Of a DNA stretch of 64,000 nt, positions 10,901-22,540 are shown piece by piece (positions within the stretch are counted from its first letter, which is position 1; each line of letters starts with the position of its first letter). The notes below the pieces were generated by a model. The model saw nothing but the letters and a program-made list of their open reading frames with translations. It was not told the origin of the DNA and searched no databases. The translations under genes and the position numbers were made by a program. This DNA comes from Myoxocephalus aenaeus (taxonomy: Eukaryota; Chordata; Actinopteri; Perciformes; Cottidae): assembly GCA_038501785.1 (NCBI GenBank), contig JBAMJR010000350.1, positions 1,630,001 to 1,694,000 on the forward strand. The letters are read 5' to 3'.

Positions 10901-13900
10901 GTTTTTGACAATAGTGACAGTATATGTAAGACCAGTTGCGTCTTACCTTGGGGATGGAATATCCCATGAGTTCTGTGTCTTTAGTCGTACAGTGGAAGAC
11001 GCTGAGTGGAACAGTGTTGGCTACCCTCTGCACTTCATGGATCACGGCCTGGATGAAGAAAGAGTTAAATATCATGTTCCCATACTTTACAGGAAAAACA
11101 ATGCCGCAGAAGTTCAGGCACAAAACAGAGCAGCAATATGATGACAAAAGATGGAGGTCTTTCAAAAGCAATGATTACAATGAATCTACCCCAAGGATGT
11201 ACCCCAACGTAAAGAGATTCACTCACCAGACTTATTGTTTGATTTTAACAATTTTATGAATGACCCCCTGCCATGTATGTATGCTCTAACAAACAAGCTA
11301 CTCAGACCTGTGTGTACACATGAAATGAAAGGGAAATAATGAAAAAAGTGATGGTTTACTTGCATGTAGGGCATATTGTTTCGGTCCTCAGAACAGGCAT
11401 GTTCCTTCCCCTCCAACACCTTGTCTATCTCCTGCTGACAACGCTCTGAGAGAAACAGCAGAGAAAACAATATAATTCAATACAATTGAAATGTCAAGAC
11501 AAAAACACTAGGAACAATATGATTGCTAGTGGATGAAAGGTAAACCTAAGCAAGGGTGGAAGTTGATGAATCGTAATGTGTGGTGTCCCTGATAAATAAA
11601 GTAAATAAAGTAAGGAAACGGTGAAAATGGTCTTTTTCAACTTCAGTCCTCTCATTGATTTTTAAAAGTTGGTGGAAATGTCAGTCTTCAGTTAATTTTA
11701 TCAAGTGAAGCTGAATAAGGTTAGTTCTCTAAATTGACGAAATGTGTGCTCACTGAAAGTAGGTGTCTCTGTTTTAGCCCGAACAATGCAGAGATTAATA
11801 TTTGACAGTTTAAAAATCCAACAATGACATATCGGTCAATTTCCACAATCCATAACATAAAAAAAGTTTTTTTGATATGGCTCCCTTAAACTTTGATCAA
11901 GAAATTTAAAGCAAAAAAAAATCTTTTCACTTCTCTGATTGCCATTACTGCACTTTTTCTTGTGATTTACCATCTGACATACACAACGATACCAATACAT
12001 TGTCAATGACCGATATATCAGTCGGGCTCTGATCATTACTTTTTAATTTCAACCAAAGATGCTTTTTGAAGAGAAAGATAAAAAACCAACAGAGTGAACT
12101 CAGTCTTTCCTAAGAAAAAGCACTAGCTGATTACGGCCCTAAACCTAAACCGCCAGCAGCTAAATGGAATTCAGCCATCATTCATTTCATTTTTTACAGC
12201 TGTACTTTTCTGAATATGACACTTCAAAGTGTCTTCTGTGAAAGAGGCTGCCTTCTGTGTTGGACAGCCTCTGCCACATTGCTAGAAAGAAAGCTTAGCT
12301 AACTTTAGCAGCAGGAGGAGCAATGCAGGTTTTCTTTTCTGTGCAAGAATCCTGGCGGGATAGAGAGTACCCGATCACTGTACGGGTGCTTTCTGGAATT
12401 TGCGGAAAACAAGCCTTTACTGCAGGAATATGGGATACCTGAGCTATTGCTATGACTTGCACTATACTATCCTTGGGCAAGACACTAAACCCCAAATTGC
12501 TCCCGAAGGCTGCGCCATCATGAATGAGTTTAGATCCTGATGGGCAGGTGGCACCTCGCATGGCAGCGTCTGCCATCAGAGTATGAATGGATTTGTGAAT
12601 GTTGACGTGTAGTGTATAGCGTTTTGAGTAATCGGAGGAATAGAAAGATGCTATATAAATGCAAGTCCATTTTACACAATAGACAGGCCGTCATCCACAA
12701 AAAAATACCCTTTCAGTTTCTGACTTTCACAGAAAGTATTCCTGCATGAAAAATGTATGGATGAATAGATACAATTCTTAGATGGCAAGACAACGGTAGA
12801 ACCGCGGAGCCATGATGTGCATACCTTGTACGTGTGTGTAGTTCATAAGGTAGAGGAAACCAGTAAGCAGGGTGTTGGAAGTCGTGTCAGTCCCAGCAAA
12901 GTGAAGATCTAGGATGAACATAGTCAGCTGTGCTTCTGAAAAGGAAGACTGATCATCACCTGCCTAAAGAGAGGAGAATGGTTGTTTTAGAACAAGGGTG
13001 GTCAAACTTTTGATTGAATACAGAAGAATATCTGGAGTCACAAGCTAAACAATAGTAAATAATAATATAATAACTTTATTTATATAGCACCTTTAAAAAC
13101 AAAGTTCACAAAGTGCTCTACATAGAAGCAAAGAAGACATAACTTACAAATCAGTAAACACAAAGGACCATGGGCAATGAATACTACAATAATCAATCAA
13201 AAATAGACAAATAAATAAAATATACAAACAAAACCAGGGGAATAAAAGAACAACATAATAGATCATAAAAGGACATAAAAGGACGTAAAAGGACGACATC
13301 ACTTAAAAGCAATTCTATAGAAATGGGTTTTAAGAAGTGATTTAAAAGAAGTTACTGATTCTGCCAGCCTTATCTCCTCCGGTAGGTCGTTCCAAAGTCT
13401 CGAGGAGCCCTGATGGCAAAAGCACGGTCCCCCTTTGATTTAAGCCTCGACTTCGGAACAGCCAGGAGGGCCCCACCGGAGGATCTAAGGCTGCGAGTTG
13501 GCTCGTATGGAGTTAGCATGTCGCTAATGTAACTTGGGGCCAGACCCAGGCGGGCCTTAAAAGTGATCAATAAAATCTTAAAATCAATTCTAAAATCAAC
13601 CGGGAGCCAGTGGAGAGAAGCCAGAACTGGAGTAATGTGATGTCGTCTTTTAAAACCAGTAAGAAGCCTAGCTGCTGCATTCTGGACTAGTTGGAGGCGA
13701 TTGATAGATTTTTGGGTAATGCCGGAGAGGAGTGAGTTGCAGTAATCTAGTCTTGAGAAGATGAGTGCATGGATAACTTTTTCCAGATCAGAGTGTGACA
13801 GTATGGGTTTGAAATGTGTAGTTTTCAACTACTGCAAGAAAGTTAGTGATGATGGGCCAAAAAAACCTTTAGCCATATTAAAATAATGTTCTATAAAGCA

Positions 13901-14352
13901 CTACTAACATTTAACGTAACAGCCAAATTTAATTGTTGAGCCCACAAAAAAAAGTAACGCTCTTTTTCAATACTTGTATACTTAAATACAGTGCGTGCCT
14001 TGGGACATGACATGTAAATCATAAATGGGTAAAGTTATCACAGGTGTTCCAGGCTGAACGTGGTGCCAAATATTGGTTTCTAAGTGGTCAGTTAAAAGAT
14101 TACGATGAAAATGTAAATGTCAGACGTAAACCTTTCATTTATTGTCATTTATTCATAATTCACCCAACTTTTTTGTGTTCTAGGATTCACCTTATCCAGC
14201 CGATCCAGATAACAGTCAACCAAGTCTCGTGGATCTCCAGGGACTCTCGTCTGCTTGTGCTCATTCATCCAAGAAATCGCAAGTTTCTGACAAGTCTGAA
14301 AAACAGTCAAGTCAACATTCATAATATTGTATACACATATATACATACATAT

Positions 14353-14438
<86 letters not shown>

Positions 14439-17400
14439 TTAGATAGATATAAACATACCTCAACATTCTTAAAGGCCTTTCTGAAGGGCAGCGGCAGGCT
14501 TCGAATCATGGGAAAAGAGTCATAAAGCTGTTTAAAAAAGAAAAGATATATATTTAGTGTATTTGAACCACGCAGGATTTGGCATCCTGGCATGAAATGC
14601 TTTGAACACATGGTTTTATCTTCTTAAATGTCTGTGAGGCCAGGTGAGTATAAGTTTGTTAGGCTGTATGAATGAAAAGTTCGAGGGAGAGACAATCCAA
14701 AGTCAAGATGCAGATGCAAAGTTTATTCTGACCAGCAGTACCTTTAATGGGGCCCAAATAATGCTGATTAATCACCTAACTGACAAAAGACAAACCTTTG
14801 GAAACATCTTTAAAATGTAACATCCTGCTAAATGTAGAAAAGTCAGCAAAGCTCCTTTTCTCAGTCAAACGTGTCTGTATGCAAACTCCCTGAATTCTGA
14901 TTGCTGATTTATTATGTTTTCCATCATTTCTATTTGATGAAATAGAATCCTGACATGACATGCTGTTGTACAATTGACTTTGCAAACATGAATTAGTATG
15001 GCAATATGTGTAATGAGGTGTATTTCTGTGACAGCAACAGTAACTTTACAAACTGATATTTCTGTAAGCGGTTACGGCATGAATGCCAGCTGTAGCAGAA
15101 AAAAGCTCTCTCTGGGGATAGCGCTCATAATAATGCGTCTTTTCTGATGCCACCTCGGCCCCAAGTCAAGTGCACCACAGGTGAGCTAAGGGGGCCTGGA
15201 CACAAAATTACTAAAAGTGCATTTGGGATGCTCCAGACGCAGTGGGCAGGGCACACTGGACTGCTATCTGGCCACACCGTGGCTTTCTGAGATATAATCG
15301 GCTTGTGGAGGAAAAGAGTGTTTTGCAGGTTTAAAACAAATCCTAGATCATTTGCTTTTTCCTCTGCACGAGTAAACGGACGTGTGGCTTTAAAGCATGT
15401 GAAAAGTGTCAATTGGGTAACTCTCGCAGTCAATGCGTGACAGTACACTCCCAATAGCCCCAATTGGAGCTTTTTGATTGGTGCCAATTGACAAATGCTA
15501 GCATGCTAAAATGCTAAACTAAGATGGTGCCTATGGTGAACAGTATACCTGCTAACTATCAGCCTGCTAGAGTTAGCTCTGAGCACCACTGACCCTAAAC
15601 CTGACCCTGGTTTAGCTGAAGTCTGATGTTGCTGATATTTCGGAGCCAGGTTTTGAAGCAGAAACATGCCTTTGACTCACCATAGCCCATGGTCCATTGG
15701 ATATCTTGGCATTCTCAGTAAAGCATTGAACAATCACTCGGATGACCTCATCATCATACTCGTAGCGTTTTCCAAACAGAACCTGGCAGATGATGTTGGA
15801 GGCCGCATTATGAAACATAATTCGAGGACTTATGGATTTGCCTGTAAAATAAATAATGTTGACTAACAACACAATATTGTGCAAGAACAAGAACATCAAT
15901 GAACAAGCAAAACTCAACATTCAACATTAATTGAAATGTGTGATTAAGATCCACATTGTGACATTATTAAACAATAGAGTATTAGTAGAGTATTTGTGCT
16001 GCTCAGAAGTCAGTGTCACTGATTAAAGTGAACCCAGTCAGTCATAGGAGGACTGCTGGCCCACAGATGACATACCAATGCTCTTCTCCAGCGTGTCGAT
16101 GGTGTATTTTATCTCTTCATGAATCCTCTCCTCCATGCTATCTTTCCCCATACCAAAGTTCCTCAAATTCATCAGAGCAAAGCGACGTTGATCCTTCCAA
16201 CTCGAACCGTAATCTGCCAGAATCACTCCTACGACAGGCGAAGTGGCACAAAAGCAGACGGCTTAAAATAGAAATGTCTCAAGATACCCCGTCCACTATG
16301 ATATGATAGCAGTGTTTTTCCAGAGATCATCTACTTTTCCAGCCTGTTTTATTATTTACTCTCATCATTTATTTTCATTTGGCATTGATGTTTACCGTTC
16401 ATTACAGTCAGTGGTCTCAATTTTCAATGATTGATAATCTTTTTGATTTAGTCCTGAGCAAATGGATGGTTCTTCCAATGTATAACACCACGTTGGTGTT
16501 ATACATTGGAAGAACGAGAGTGTCTTTGCTTGTCACTCTTTTGCCAAACATCGAAGTTCCATGTCAACACAAAGTATTACATTTAAACAACGATTCTTCC
16601 TCAACATTTTAAACCCAATAAGAATGTATCTTATTACCTTTCCAACAAAAGAATTTAGAAAATCACTGAGCAATGGATAACTCCACATTGTTTGTATATT
16701 TTATCTGGAATTATTGATAAATAATAGCAATATAAACTTAACAAAGGTTGTGCAAGGAAAGTGCTTCGCCTGCCAAAGATATTGAATGGAGTCACACTTT
16801 GAAGAGAAGAAAAGAGGAGCAGCATGTTTTTTCCCAAAAAGACTTGTGGTTAGAATAATATATAGAGCCGCTTAACATGCGAGTGGGCAGCTGCTTTTCT
16901 AAAAGACTTCTACAGGACGAGTGCAGACAAGTTTGATGACTGATTAACTGCCTGGTTAGACATTATGTTTTTGATTATGGGAGACGATAAGTAAGCTCCA
17001 GCCCTACCTCCTTTTCTCTGGTGAACTGAATAGTATACTGTAAGCATACATCTGTTACATAACATATGCTTGTTCCCCTTTTTGATTTGATTTACAGGTT
17101 GTATTGATTGCTTTCAAAGCACTTTGTGGTTTCTCTCCTAGTTATATTACTGCATTGCAGCGCCCCTATGAGCCAGATCATTCCACTCAGAGATACTAGG
17201 TGACCGTCATATCTAGCCCAGGTGATAACTGTCCAATCCCTATAGAGTACTCTGCAGAATGTCGGATTACTTTTTTTTCTTTTTCTTTTTTTTATCAGCA
17301 AGGTGGAAGATAAATTCACTGCACTTTGAAACATCAAGTCTGTCCTACCTTTCCTTTGGGTGGTGTCATTGACGAACAGGTCTTGGGGTCTTCCAGCAAA

Positions 17401-17544
17401 ATCAACGCCCTTGGTCACTAAAGCCTCCTTAATGGTCTTCATCCCATTGATGACTACTGCTGGTTTGGGACCGAGAAATATGCTGTAGACATTTCCATAA
17501 GTCTTCCTCAGCTGGGAGAGAAACAGATAAATTGTCAGTTTTTT

Positions 17545-17616
<72 letters not shown>

Positions 17617-18436
17617 TATAAATCATGTAACTTCAGATGGATATTACTTGCAGCAATTCAATGAAATCACAAAAAAAGATGTTTGCTCATTTAGTTCGGT
17701 CTTTATCGTCTAACATGGGAAATTTGGCTGGCAGTGGGAAAAATATTAGACACACCCGAGCAGAGTAAAACAGATTAAGGTGAAGAAATGTAATTGATAA
17801 AAGGCATCATAAAATTACGAAATCATGAAATAAATTGATAAAATAACGAAATCTCACAATCTCCTTGCAAGTATTTTCTTGTGTATAGGTTAGACACTGG
17901 CCATATGTATGCATGGCCTGTGCCTCTGGTTGGCTACGGTCCAGTAGTTAAGTACACAGGCAGTCAACTTGTCAGTATCCGCCTGTTGTGAGTACACGTT
18001 ACCTGAGAAGCACGCCTTTCAGTGCAAAGAATTTAGTGCACATGTTTTTATTTTACACTTGCAGCCGATAGGTGTCCTTCATAGTCTCAAAGTGCAGTGG
18101 CACAGCTACTTTTAAATCTATTACTATCAGGGAAGGCAGCAGAGTTGCCACACGTGTCAGTATTAAACATTTTGGACACATTTTAAGCACCAATGAAAGT
18201 GATTACATCAATACATATAATAACAAGTTAATGCATTGGAAGAGCAACATGGTTCCTTTCACCATATGTCTCACCCTTTCAAAGTCCTTCAGGGGGTTCT
18301 CTAGGTTCAGCTCCAATATGTTCCCCAGTATCGGCAGGACGGGGGGTCCTGGTGGAAAGTTCTTGGGCCTCCGGGATTTGAGTTGAATGATGATGAAGAC
18401 AACGCAGATCAACAGCAGGATGATTGACCCAAACAT
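7944..18436 (-). CDS. Cytochrome P450 family 2, copy A (fish CYP2X/CYP2F-like)
   Basis: Microsomal heme-thiolate monooxygenase that takes electrons from cytochrome P450 reductase to oxidise small lipophilic substrates. Eleven coding exons on the minus strand: 18436-18275, 17511-17349, 16228-16076, 15841-15681, 14527-14459, 14295-14191, 12963-12825, 11445-11360, 11048-10947, 9993-9852 and 8131-7944. All have GT/AG junctions with compatible phases and sum to 489 residues, the normal family length. Visible features are an N-terminal membrane anchor, the proline hinge FPPGPPVLP (residues 27-35), the I-helix AGTDTTS, the K-helix EVQR (ExxR), and the heme loop FSAGPRMCLG with the cysteine ligand. 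RPQDLF and the overall pattern suggest CYP2X-like, but the subfamily is not certain. The gene looks functional. Two exons are split compared with the usual nine-exon CYP2 plan. Confidence 0.93.
8506..9706. mobile_element. hAT-family derived stretch in last intron of CYP2 copy A
   Basis: Between exons 11 and 10, unit A departs from unit B after GGACTTCCT (8506) and rejoins it at 9707. The piece ends in GTACCACTG and shares long stretches (for example 9325-9480 with 31870-32030, and 8835-8890 with 31500-31540) with the complete hAT element at 29570-32985. The left hAT end was not found, so it is truncated or composite. It includes a 23-base G run (9126-9148). The ORF across it is not a transposase. 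Confidence 0.65.
9126..9148. repeat. Poly-G run
   Basis: Twenty-three consecutive G inside the hAT-derived stretch. The assembly length of such a run is unreliable. Confidence 0.9.
10493..10910. repeat. AT-rich repeat in CYP2 intron, shared by both copies
   Basis: About 410 bp lying left of exon 9, within the intron between exons 9 and 10, ending in ATAATTATAAAGTGTTACCG-like sequence. The same block occurs at 25020-25912 in unit B, where it is interrupted by a solo LTR. It resembles a non-autonomous DNA transposon, but clear terminal inverted repeats were not established. Confidence 0.45.
13061..13812 (-). mobile_element. LINE 3' fragment in CYP2 copy A intron
   Basis: The minus strand encodes the C-terminal end of a fish non-LTR retrotransposon (frame 13828-13370). 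It has the phrases SRLDYCNSLLSG, LQLVQNAAARLLTG and SLHWLPVDFRIDFK. Its 3' tail at the left includes the TTTATTTATATAGCACCTTT motif common in fish elements. Unit B lacks it: at 27700 the flanks AATAGTAAAT and GTGTAGTTTTC are joined directly. It is an old fragment without polymerase. Confidence 0.85.
14362..14437. repeat. (CA)n(TA)n compound microsatellite
   Basis: About 17 CA units followed by about 21 TA units inside the short intron between exons 5 and 6 of CYP2 copy A. The same intron in copy B (28159-28246 region) has no such repeat, so it expanded after duplication. Confidence 0.95.
16469..16515. repeat. Perfect 22-bp inverted repeat with 3-nt loop
   Basis: Bases 16469-16490 are the exact reverse complement of 16494-16515, with CGT between. 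It lies in the intron between exons 3 and 2 of CYP2 copy A, in a segment (about 16281-16563) that is absent from copy B. Confidence 0.95.
17080..17199 (+). mobile_element. LINE C-terminal relic
   Basis: The plus strand encodes a short relic of a LINE C-terminus ending in RPYEPDHSTQRY and a stop. The paired copy at 34005-34226 is longer and begins with an AAKQNTAARL-like stretch. Because it is present in both units, the insertion predates the tandem duplication. Confidence 0.6.
17549..17612. repeat. (TA)n microsatellite, intron 1 of CYP2 copy A
   Basis: About 32 TA units just upstream of exon 2. The matching tract in copy B (34722-34757) is about half as long. Confidence 0.95.
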
Positions 18437-18447
18437 GGTGGAATGGA

Positions 18448-18544
18448 CTGAAGAGAAGAGAAGAGAAAAGAAGAGCTGATCGACTTTGCTGTCAGAGAGC
18501 AGCTCAGTTCTTAGTGCGGCAACCTCTGGTTGTACTTTGCTCAC
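18448..18544 (-). other. Possible 5' UTR intron of CYP2 copy A
   Basis: Eleven bases upstream of the ATG, the minus strand has a long CTCTT pyrimidine tract ending in CAG. CAG|GTGAGC sits 97 bp further upstream. The same pair exists in copy B upstream of 35525, with a shorter tract. This would make a small intron in the leader. It is inferred from splice-like sequence only. Confidence 0.4.
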
Positions 18545-19431
18545 CTGTATGAAAAAAAGGTGTGTGGGAACATCAAACAGAAACAGGTCATAGACTTTGA
18601 GAGGCATACGTTCTGCCAGGCTTTGGTAAAATATCAGTTTACATGTTGCTAAATTAGTTCAATAGTTTGCTGCAAAACCAGCTGTCTTTTTTGTATGCCA
18701 CTTCCTAATTTTACTCCACCACATTTTAGAGGGAATTATTGCACTTTTTATTTTTTTTTACATTCAGATTTTTGCATACAAAACATATTAGGAGCCTATA
18801 AAATACGTTCTTTTTTTATAAATAATGTTTCATACAAAAGACGCTAAACATTGTATAGTCCAAATTTCTCAAATATGCTCATGCTTTTCACTTTAATCAT
18901 TTCTATAAATTTATTTAGTTAATTTTTAGATTTGGACTGCATGAGAAAGAAACAATCCAATCAGACACATCGTTTATAATAATGACCGACATCGACAGCA
19001 TGTATTATTTTACTTTGAATACTGTACATTGTCCACAGTATTCATCGTGCAAAGGCCTATTAGTCACACCTAAAATAGACATCGAAAGGATTAGTTGGAT
19101 TCAGGCAATTGTGTTTTACAAATGAGGCATTATCATATCATACATCCCAGAACAGAAATCTCAACATTGGATAAAGCCAGAACCAAATTATTGTTTAATT
19201 TTGTTGAGATGAGTAAAACGGTTGTGACAGAGGGAATTTTGGAAATCTCACTTGTTTAATCAGAAAACACTGTCAACAAGCATAAAGAAAGAAAAGAAAA
19301 CTCGCCATGTTTTTCAGACATTCAAATGTTCTGTGAAAAAGGCAATTGCATCCTAAATATGAACAAATCCCTCGATTAAACACCTTGAGAATATAGATAA
19401 GAATGAAACTGGAGTGGAGAGGATGAGAAAC
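18545..19431. other. CYP2 copy A 5' flank
   Basis: AT-rich DNA upstream of the P450 gene, holding its presumed promoter. No clear TATA box could be assigned. Up to about 19130 it parallels 35640-37065 of unit B; 19140-19431 is unique to unit A. No gene is supported. Confidence 0.5.
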
Positions 19432-20594
19432 TTTAGTGCTAAATATTCCTCACTGGTCGTGACTTAATTATCAGTCCTATAGAATGTGATTAAACTGAAG
19501 ATACTGTTAGAAAAAAAAACACCACTCTCAAGCTAAAGCATTTTCAGGTAGTCAGGCAAAATAACTAAACAGAGACAAACCCACAAAGAGAACAAACAAA
19601 ACAAAATTACCATAAAAAAACAATCACAGACAGAAAACAACAAATATAGGCTGTTCTAACGCTTGTGGAACTGTACGAACTGCCCTTTAGAGGCCAGATG
19701 AGGACCTGAACTCCAGTCAGAGAGAGATGGATGCCTTCTACTCAACCTTATTGTGGAACACTCAATAGATTTATTTTATATACATCTAAATATATACATA
19801 ATGGGGTTTTAATGTTCAAAATCACTTAGAATGTTTTTACCCAATTTTGTCCACGTGAGGGAGACATTTACTACCTGTTGTCTTGTCTTTTTCCCTCAGA
19901 TTTAACCAATTTAAATGGTCTCAGGAATCTAAATATATTGTGTTGCTAAAACAAACCATTGCAAATGTTTGTCACAATCACTCCAACTGTTCAGTATTAT
20001 TTTATTTTTTTGGCATTTGGAGTTTAATGTATAGTCTTAGCAACAAAAAACGACATGTTGGGAAGACTAATTTGTTAATATTGCAGTTTATTCTTTATTG
20101 TTGTTAAACTCATAAAAGCATCACCATAATGCTCTTGCAAGACATATTACCTCAGACTTAAAACATATATTGTTTGCACATGTTAATCATGTAGTAGGTA
20201 CCAACCGAGAGCCACTAAGCAAGCACTAGTAGTGAATGAGTAAATGATATTGTACACAGCTTATATCTACTAAATGGAATACACAGTACATTAAAGCACA
20301 TTGTAGCTTAACCTAAGCAGATATAATGTAGGCATAATCCCTGTTTGCATTGTTAGGTGTTATAGCTAGCAATCAGCTAGTGACAGCCTGAAAAGAAATT
20401 GCCTATGGTCTGGCAATCCATGGTGGCAGCAGCCTAGTTCGTTAGGCTGGACCATTTATGACAAGAAAAAAAATGAAAACGGTTTTACTCCGAGAGGACA
20501 CCCATGAAAAAATTGTTAGGAAAAACGGACAGAAAAGGGGACGTACTTGGACAGCTTTCTACACAGGTTCTTTGTCAAAGGCACTTTGAAAGGA

Positions 20595-20777
20595 ACAAAG
20601 AAACAGTTAGAGGCTGAAGAAGCATACAGATAAATATAGCAGGGATAGACAGGAAGTTGGGATTACCACTAGACATGCTACCCTTTGGGGTAATAAACCA
20701 CCAAATGGATGAAATGGTAGTTCAGAGAGCAAGGTCAGCCATGGGGCCTAATGGTGCGCCCTTGAGGCTGTACAAAA
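20595..20777 (+). mobile_element. LINE reverse-transcriptase scrap
   Basis: About 180 bp present in unit B but missing from unit A, where GAAAGGA joins CAAGCCAGCC (7292). Its plus-strand frame includes RARSAMGPNGAPLRLYK, resembling the start of a LINE polymerase domain. It has no function as it stands. Confidence 0.5.
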
Positions 20778-21110
20778 CAAGCCAGCCTCAAGGGTGATGG
20801 AGCTGCTGAAGTGTCAATAACTATTGAGCACAAGATGATAGTCATTGAATGAGCAGACCTATTCCCACAGTGCTGTGTCGGCACTAAAGAAAGGTCCAGC
20901 TCCATACATTATCATTCTGGTATCGAAGAAGAAGAAAAAAGCACTCTGGCTGTATTTCTTTAAACCAATTAAAATTGTCTTGGGTCAAGCTAAGCCCAGG
21001 ATTCAGCGACAGTGCCCTTAGATAGTTGAAGGTGAGGCTTATACACACAGTCTACACAGACATGATATAGGACAGCTAAAGGCAGGGAGGGACTGGAAAA
21101 TGAGACTAGT

Positions 21111-22268
21111 CCACTTTGGTTAGGAACCTTCCTAACTGAGTGAAATGACCCGGAAGTACCTAAGTGGCCGCCATGATAAGTGCTGGTCGAATTGTCCAAA
21201 CGCAAAGGAAAGGAGCTTCAATGCTTCCTAACTTTAGCATATTAACCACTGGACCTGCCTTTGCGAAAGGAAAGGAGATAATGCCAACCCACAATTCCTT
21301 GCGGCAGCAACATTTAAAGTGACGTATCATTCGGCCGTTCACAAGAACAGACGATCATGACCGACAAACGCAGATCATGTAAATAACCGTTGCTATAAAC
21401 TTGGAAATACTTCAATAATCTGTTAAACCTGCTGGCAAACTAAAAACGTTACGTTGCTGAAAACTGCTGTAAAGTGATCAAACTGCTGTATTGTATATTC
21501 TCTCTCTGGTGTTGAACTGCAGCTTCAGCCCTCATTATTTTACTTGACTTCAGTTACAAAAGCTTTAATGAAAGAGTTAAACTGGACGAGCTCTTCAGTC
21601 TGAGTCATGTTTCTGATTATCATCTTTTTAATCAACTATTTTGTCACATTACAATAAAACATATCAAGTCAACACAAGTTGTGTGGTGTTTCATAAACTG
21701 TTGTCTGCATATTTTTATGATCCGATTATAATCTGCATATAGATAAACCATAAGAACAAAAAGGGAGATGAGACACACATATATGACACACATCGTTAGT
21801 GGGATAACGTATTTAATTCAGCATGTTTGAAACTGAACAAAGACAGTTTAGTAGCTTTGTACTCTCTCTGAAAAATACGTTGGTTTCACTTTCATATTCC
21901 TTCGTTCATTTCTATTCCAACCTCGTTATTAAAGTAATACCATGAACCGGGTTGTTTATGTCGTTATGACACAACACTGTAAGAAGACGGACAAAGTATC
22001 TAAGCTGCACTTTTTGTAGTCCATCTTCGGAACATTGTAGTTTCACCGCTGCAGACACTGACGTCACTAACATGCGCCTGCCGTCGCGTCATAACTACAT
22101 CGTTTAGGGAAAGTGGAGTCGGATTTGCCAAACACCGCGGTTGTCTTCTCCTAACTCCTTATGATTTCTCCTTCCCATCTTTCCTTACGTTTTCCACAGA
22201 GGTTAAGGAAAGGTGCTTAGGGTTAGACGTTAGGAAGTAATTATTTGACTATTCGACCGCAGCCCTGA
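21111..22268. mobile_element. Unclassified insertion (probably non-autonomous DNA element)
   Basis: About 1.16 kb in unit B that is absent from unit A at 7654. Near its ends it carries imperfect inverted sequences: GCTGGTCGAATTGTCCAAA at 21182-21200, and GCTGCGGTCGAATAGTCAAA on the minus strand ending near 22262. No long ORF is present. A target-site duplication could not be fixed and the family is not recognised. Confidence 0.45.
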
Positions 22269-22540
22269 TGTATACAAGAGTAGTACGCGTCCTCAGGATA
22301 TAGCTACCACTAATCAAAGAACAGATCTTGTTTTGTGTTCAGAAAAACACTGTGCCAATGTTGGCTCAACATGTTTAAACTCATGGCATTAGCAGATAAT
22401 GATATTGAAAGAAGTGCATGTTTTATTGATTGCTGAAGTGGATGAATGGAAGGCAACTGAGGTTATAGTTTGTTTGGTGGCAGCAATGTGAACAGTGAAG
22501 GCCACATGATAGGTAGCTCAACATGTTATTGGCTCATCCA

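Larger units (their letters stand above)
862..19431. repeat. Tandem duplication unit A (CYP2 copy A and flanks)
   Basis: The sequence beginning at 862 recurs from 19432, and the shared order of exons, introns and flanking DNA continues to about 37065. Unit A is about 18.6 kb. It carries insertions missing from unit B: a 5'-truncated LINE (about 1000-2040), an intact L2-type LINE (2578-5975), an hAT-derived stretch in the last intron, and a LINE 3' fragment (13061-13812). Boundaries are estimates made by eye from where similarity starts and stops. Confidence 0.85.

Noticed and set aside
10896..11171. 91-residue minus-strand ORF as a separate gene
   Set aside because: It merely reads through exon 9 of the P450 gene into its flanking introns.
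14342..14440. Regular short repeats that might suggest a CRISPR-like array
   Set aside because: They are simple CA/TA microsatellites without unique spacers, in a eukaryotic intron.
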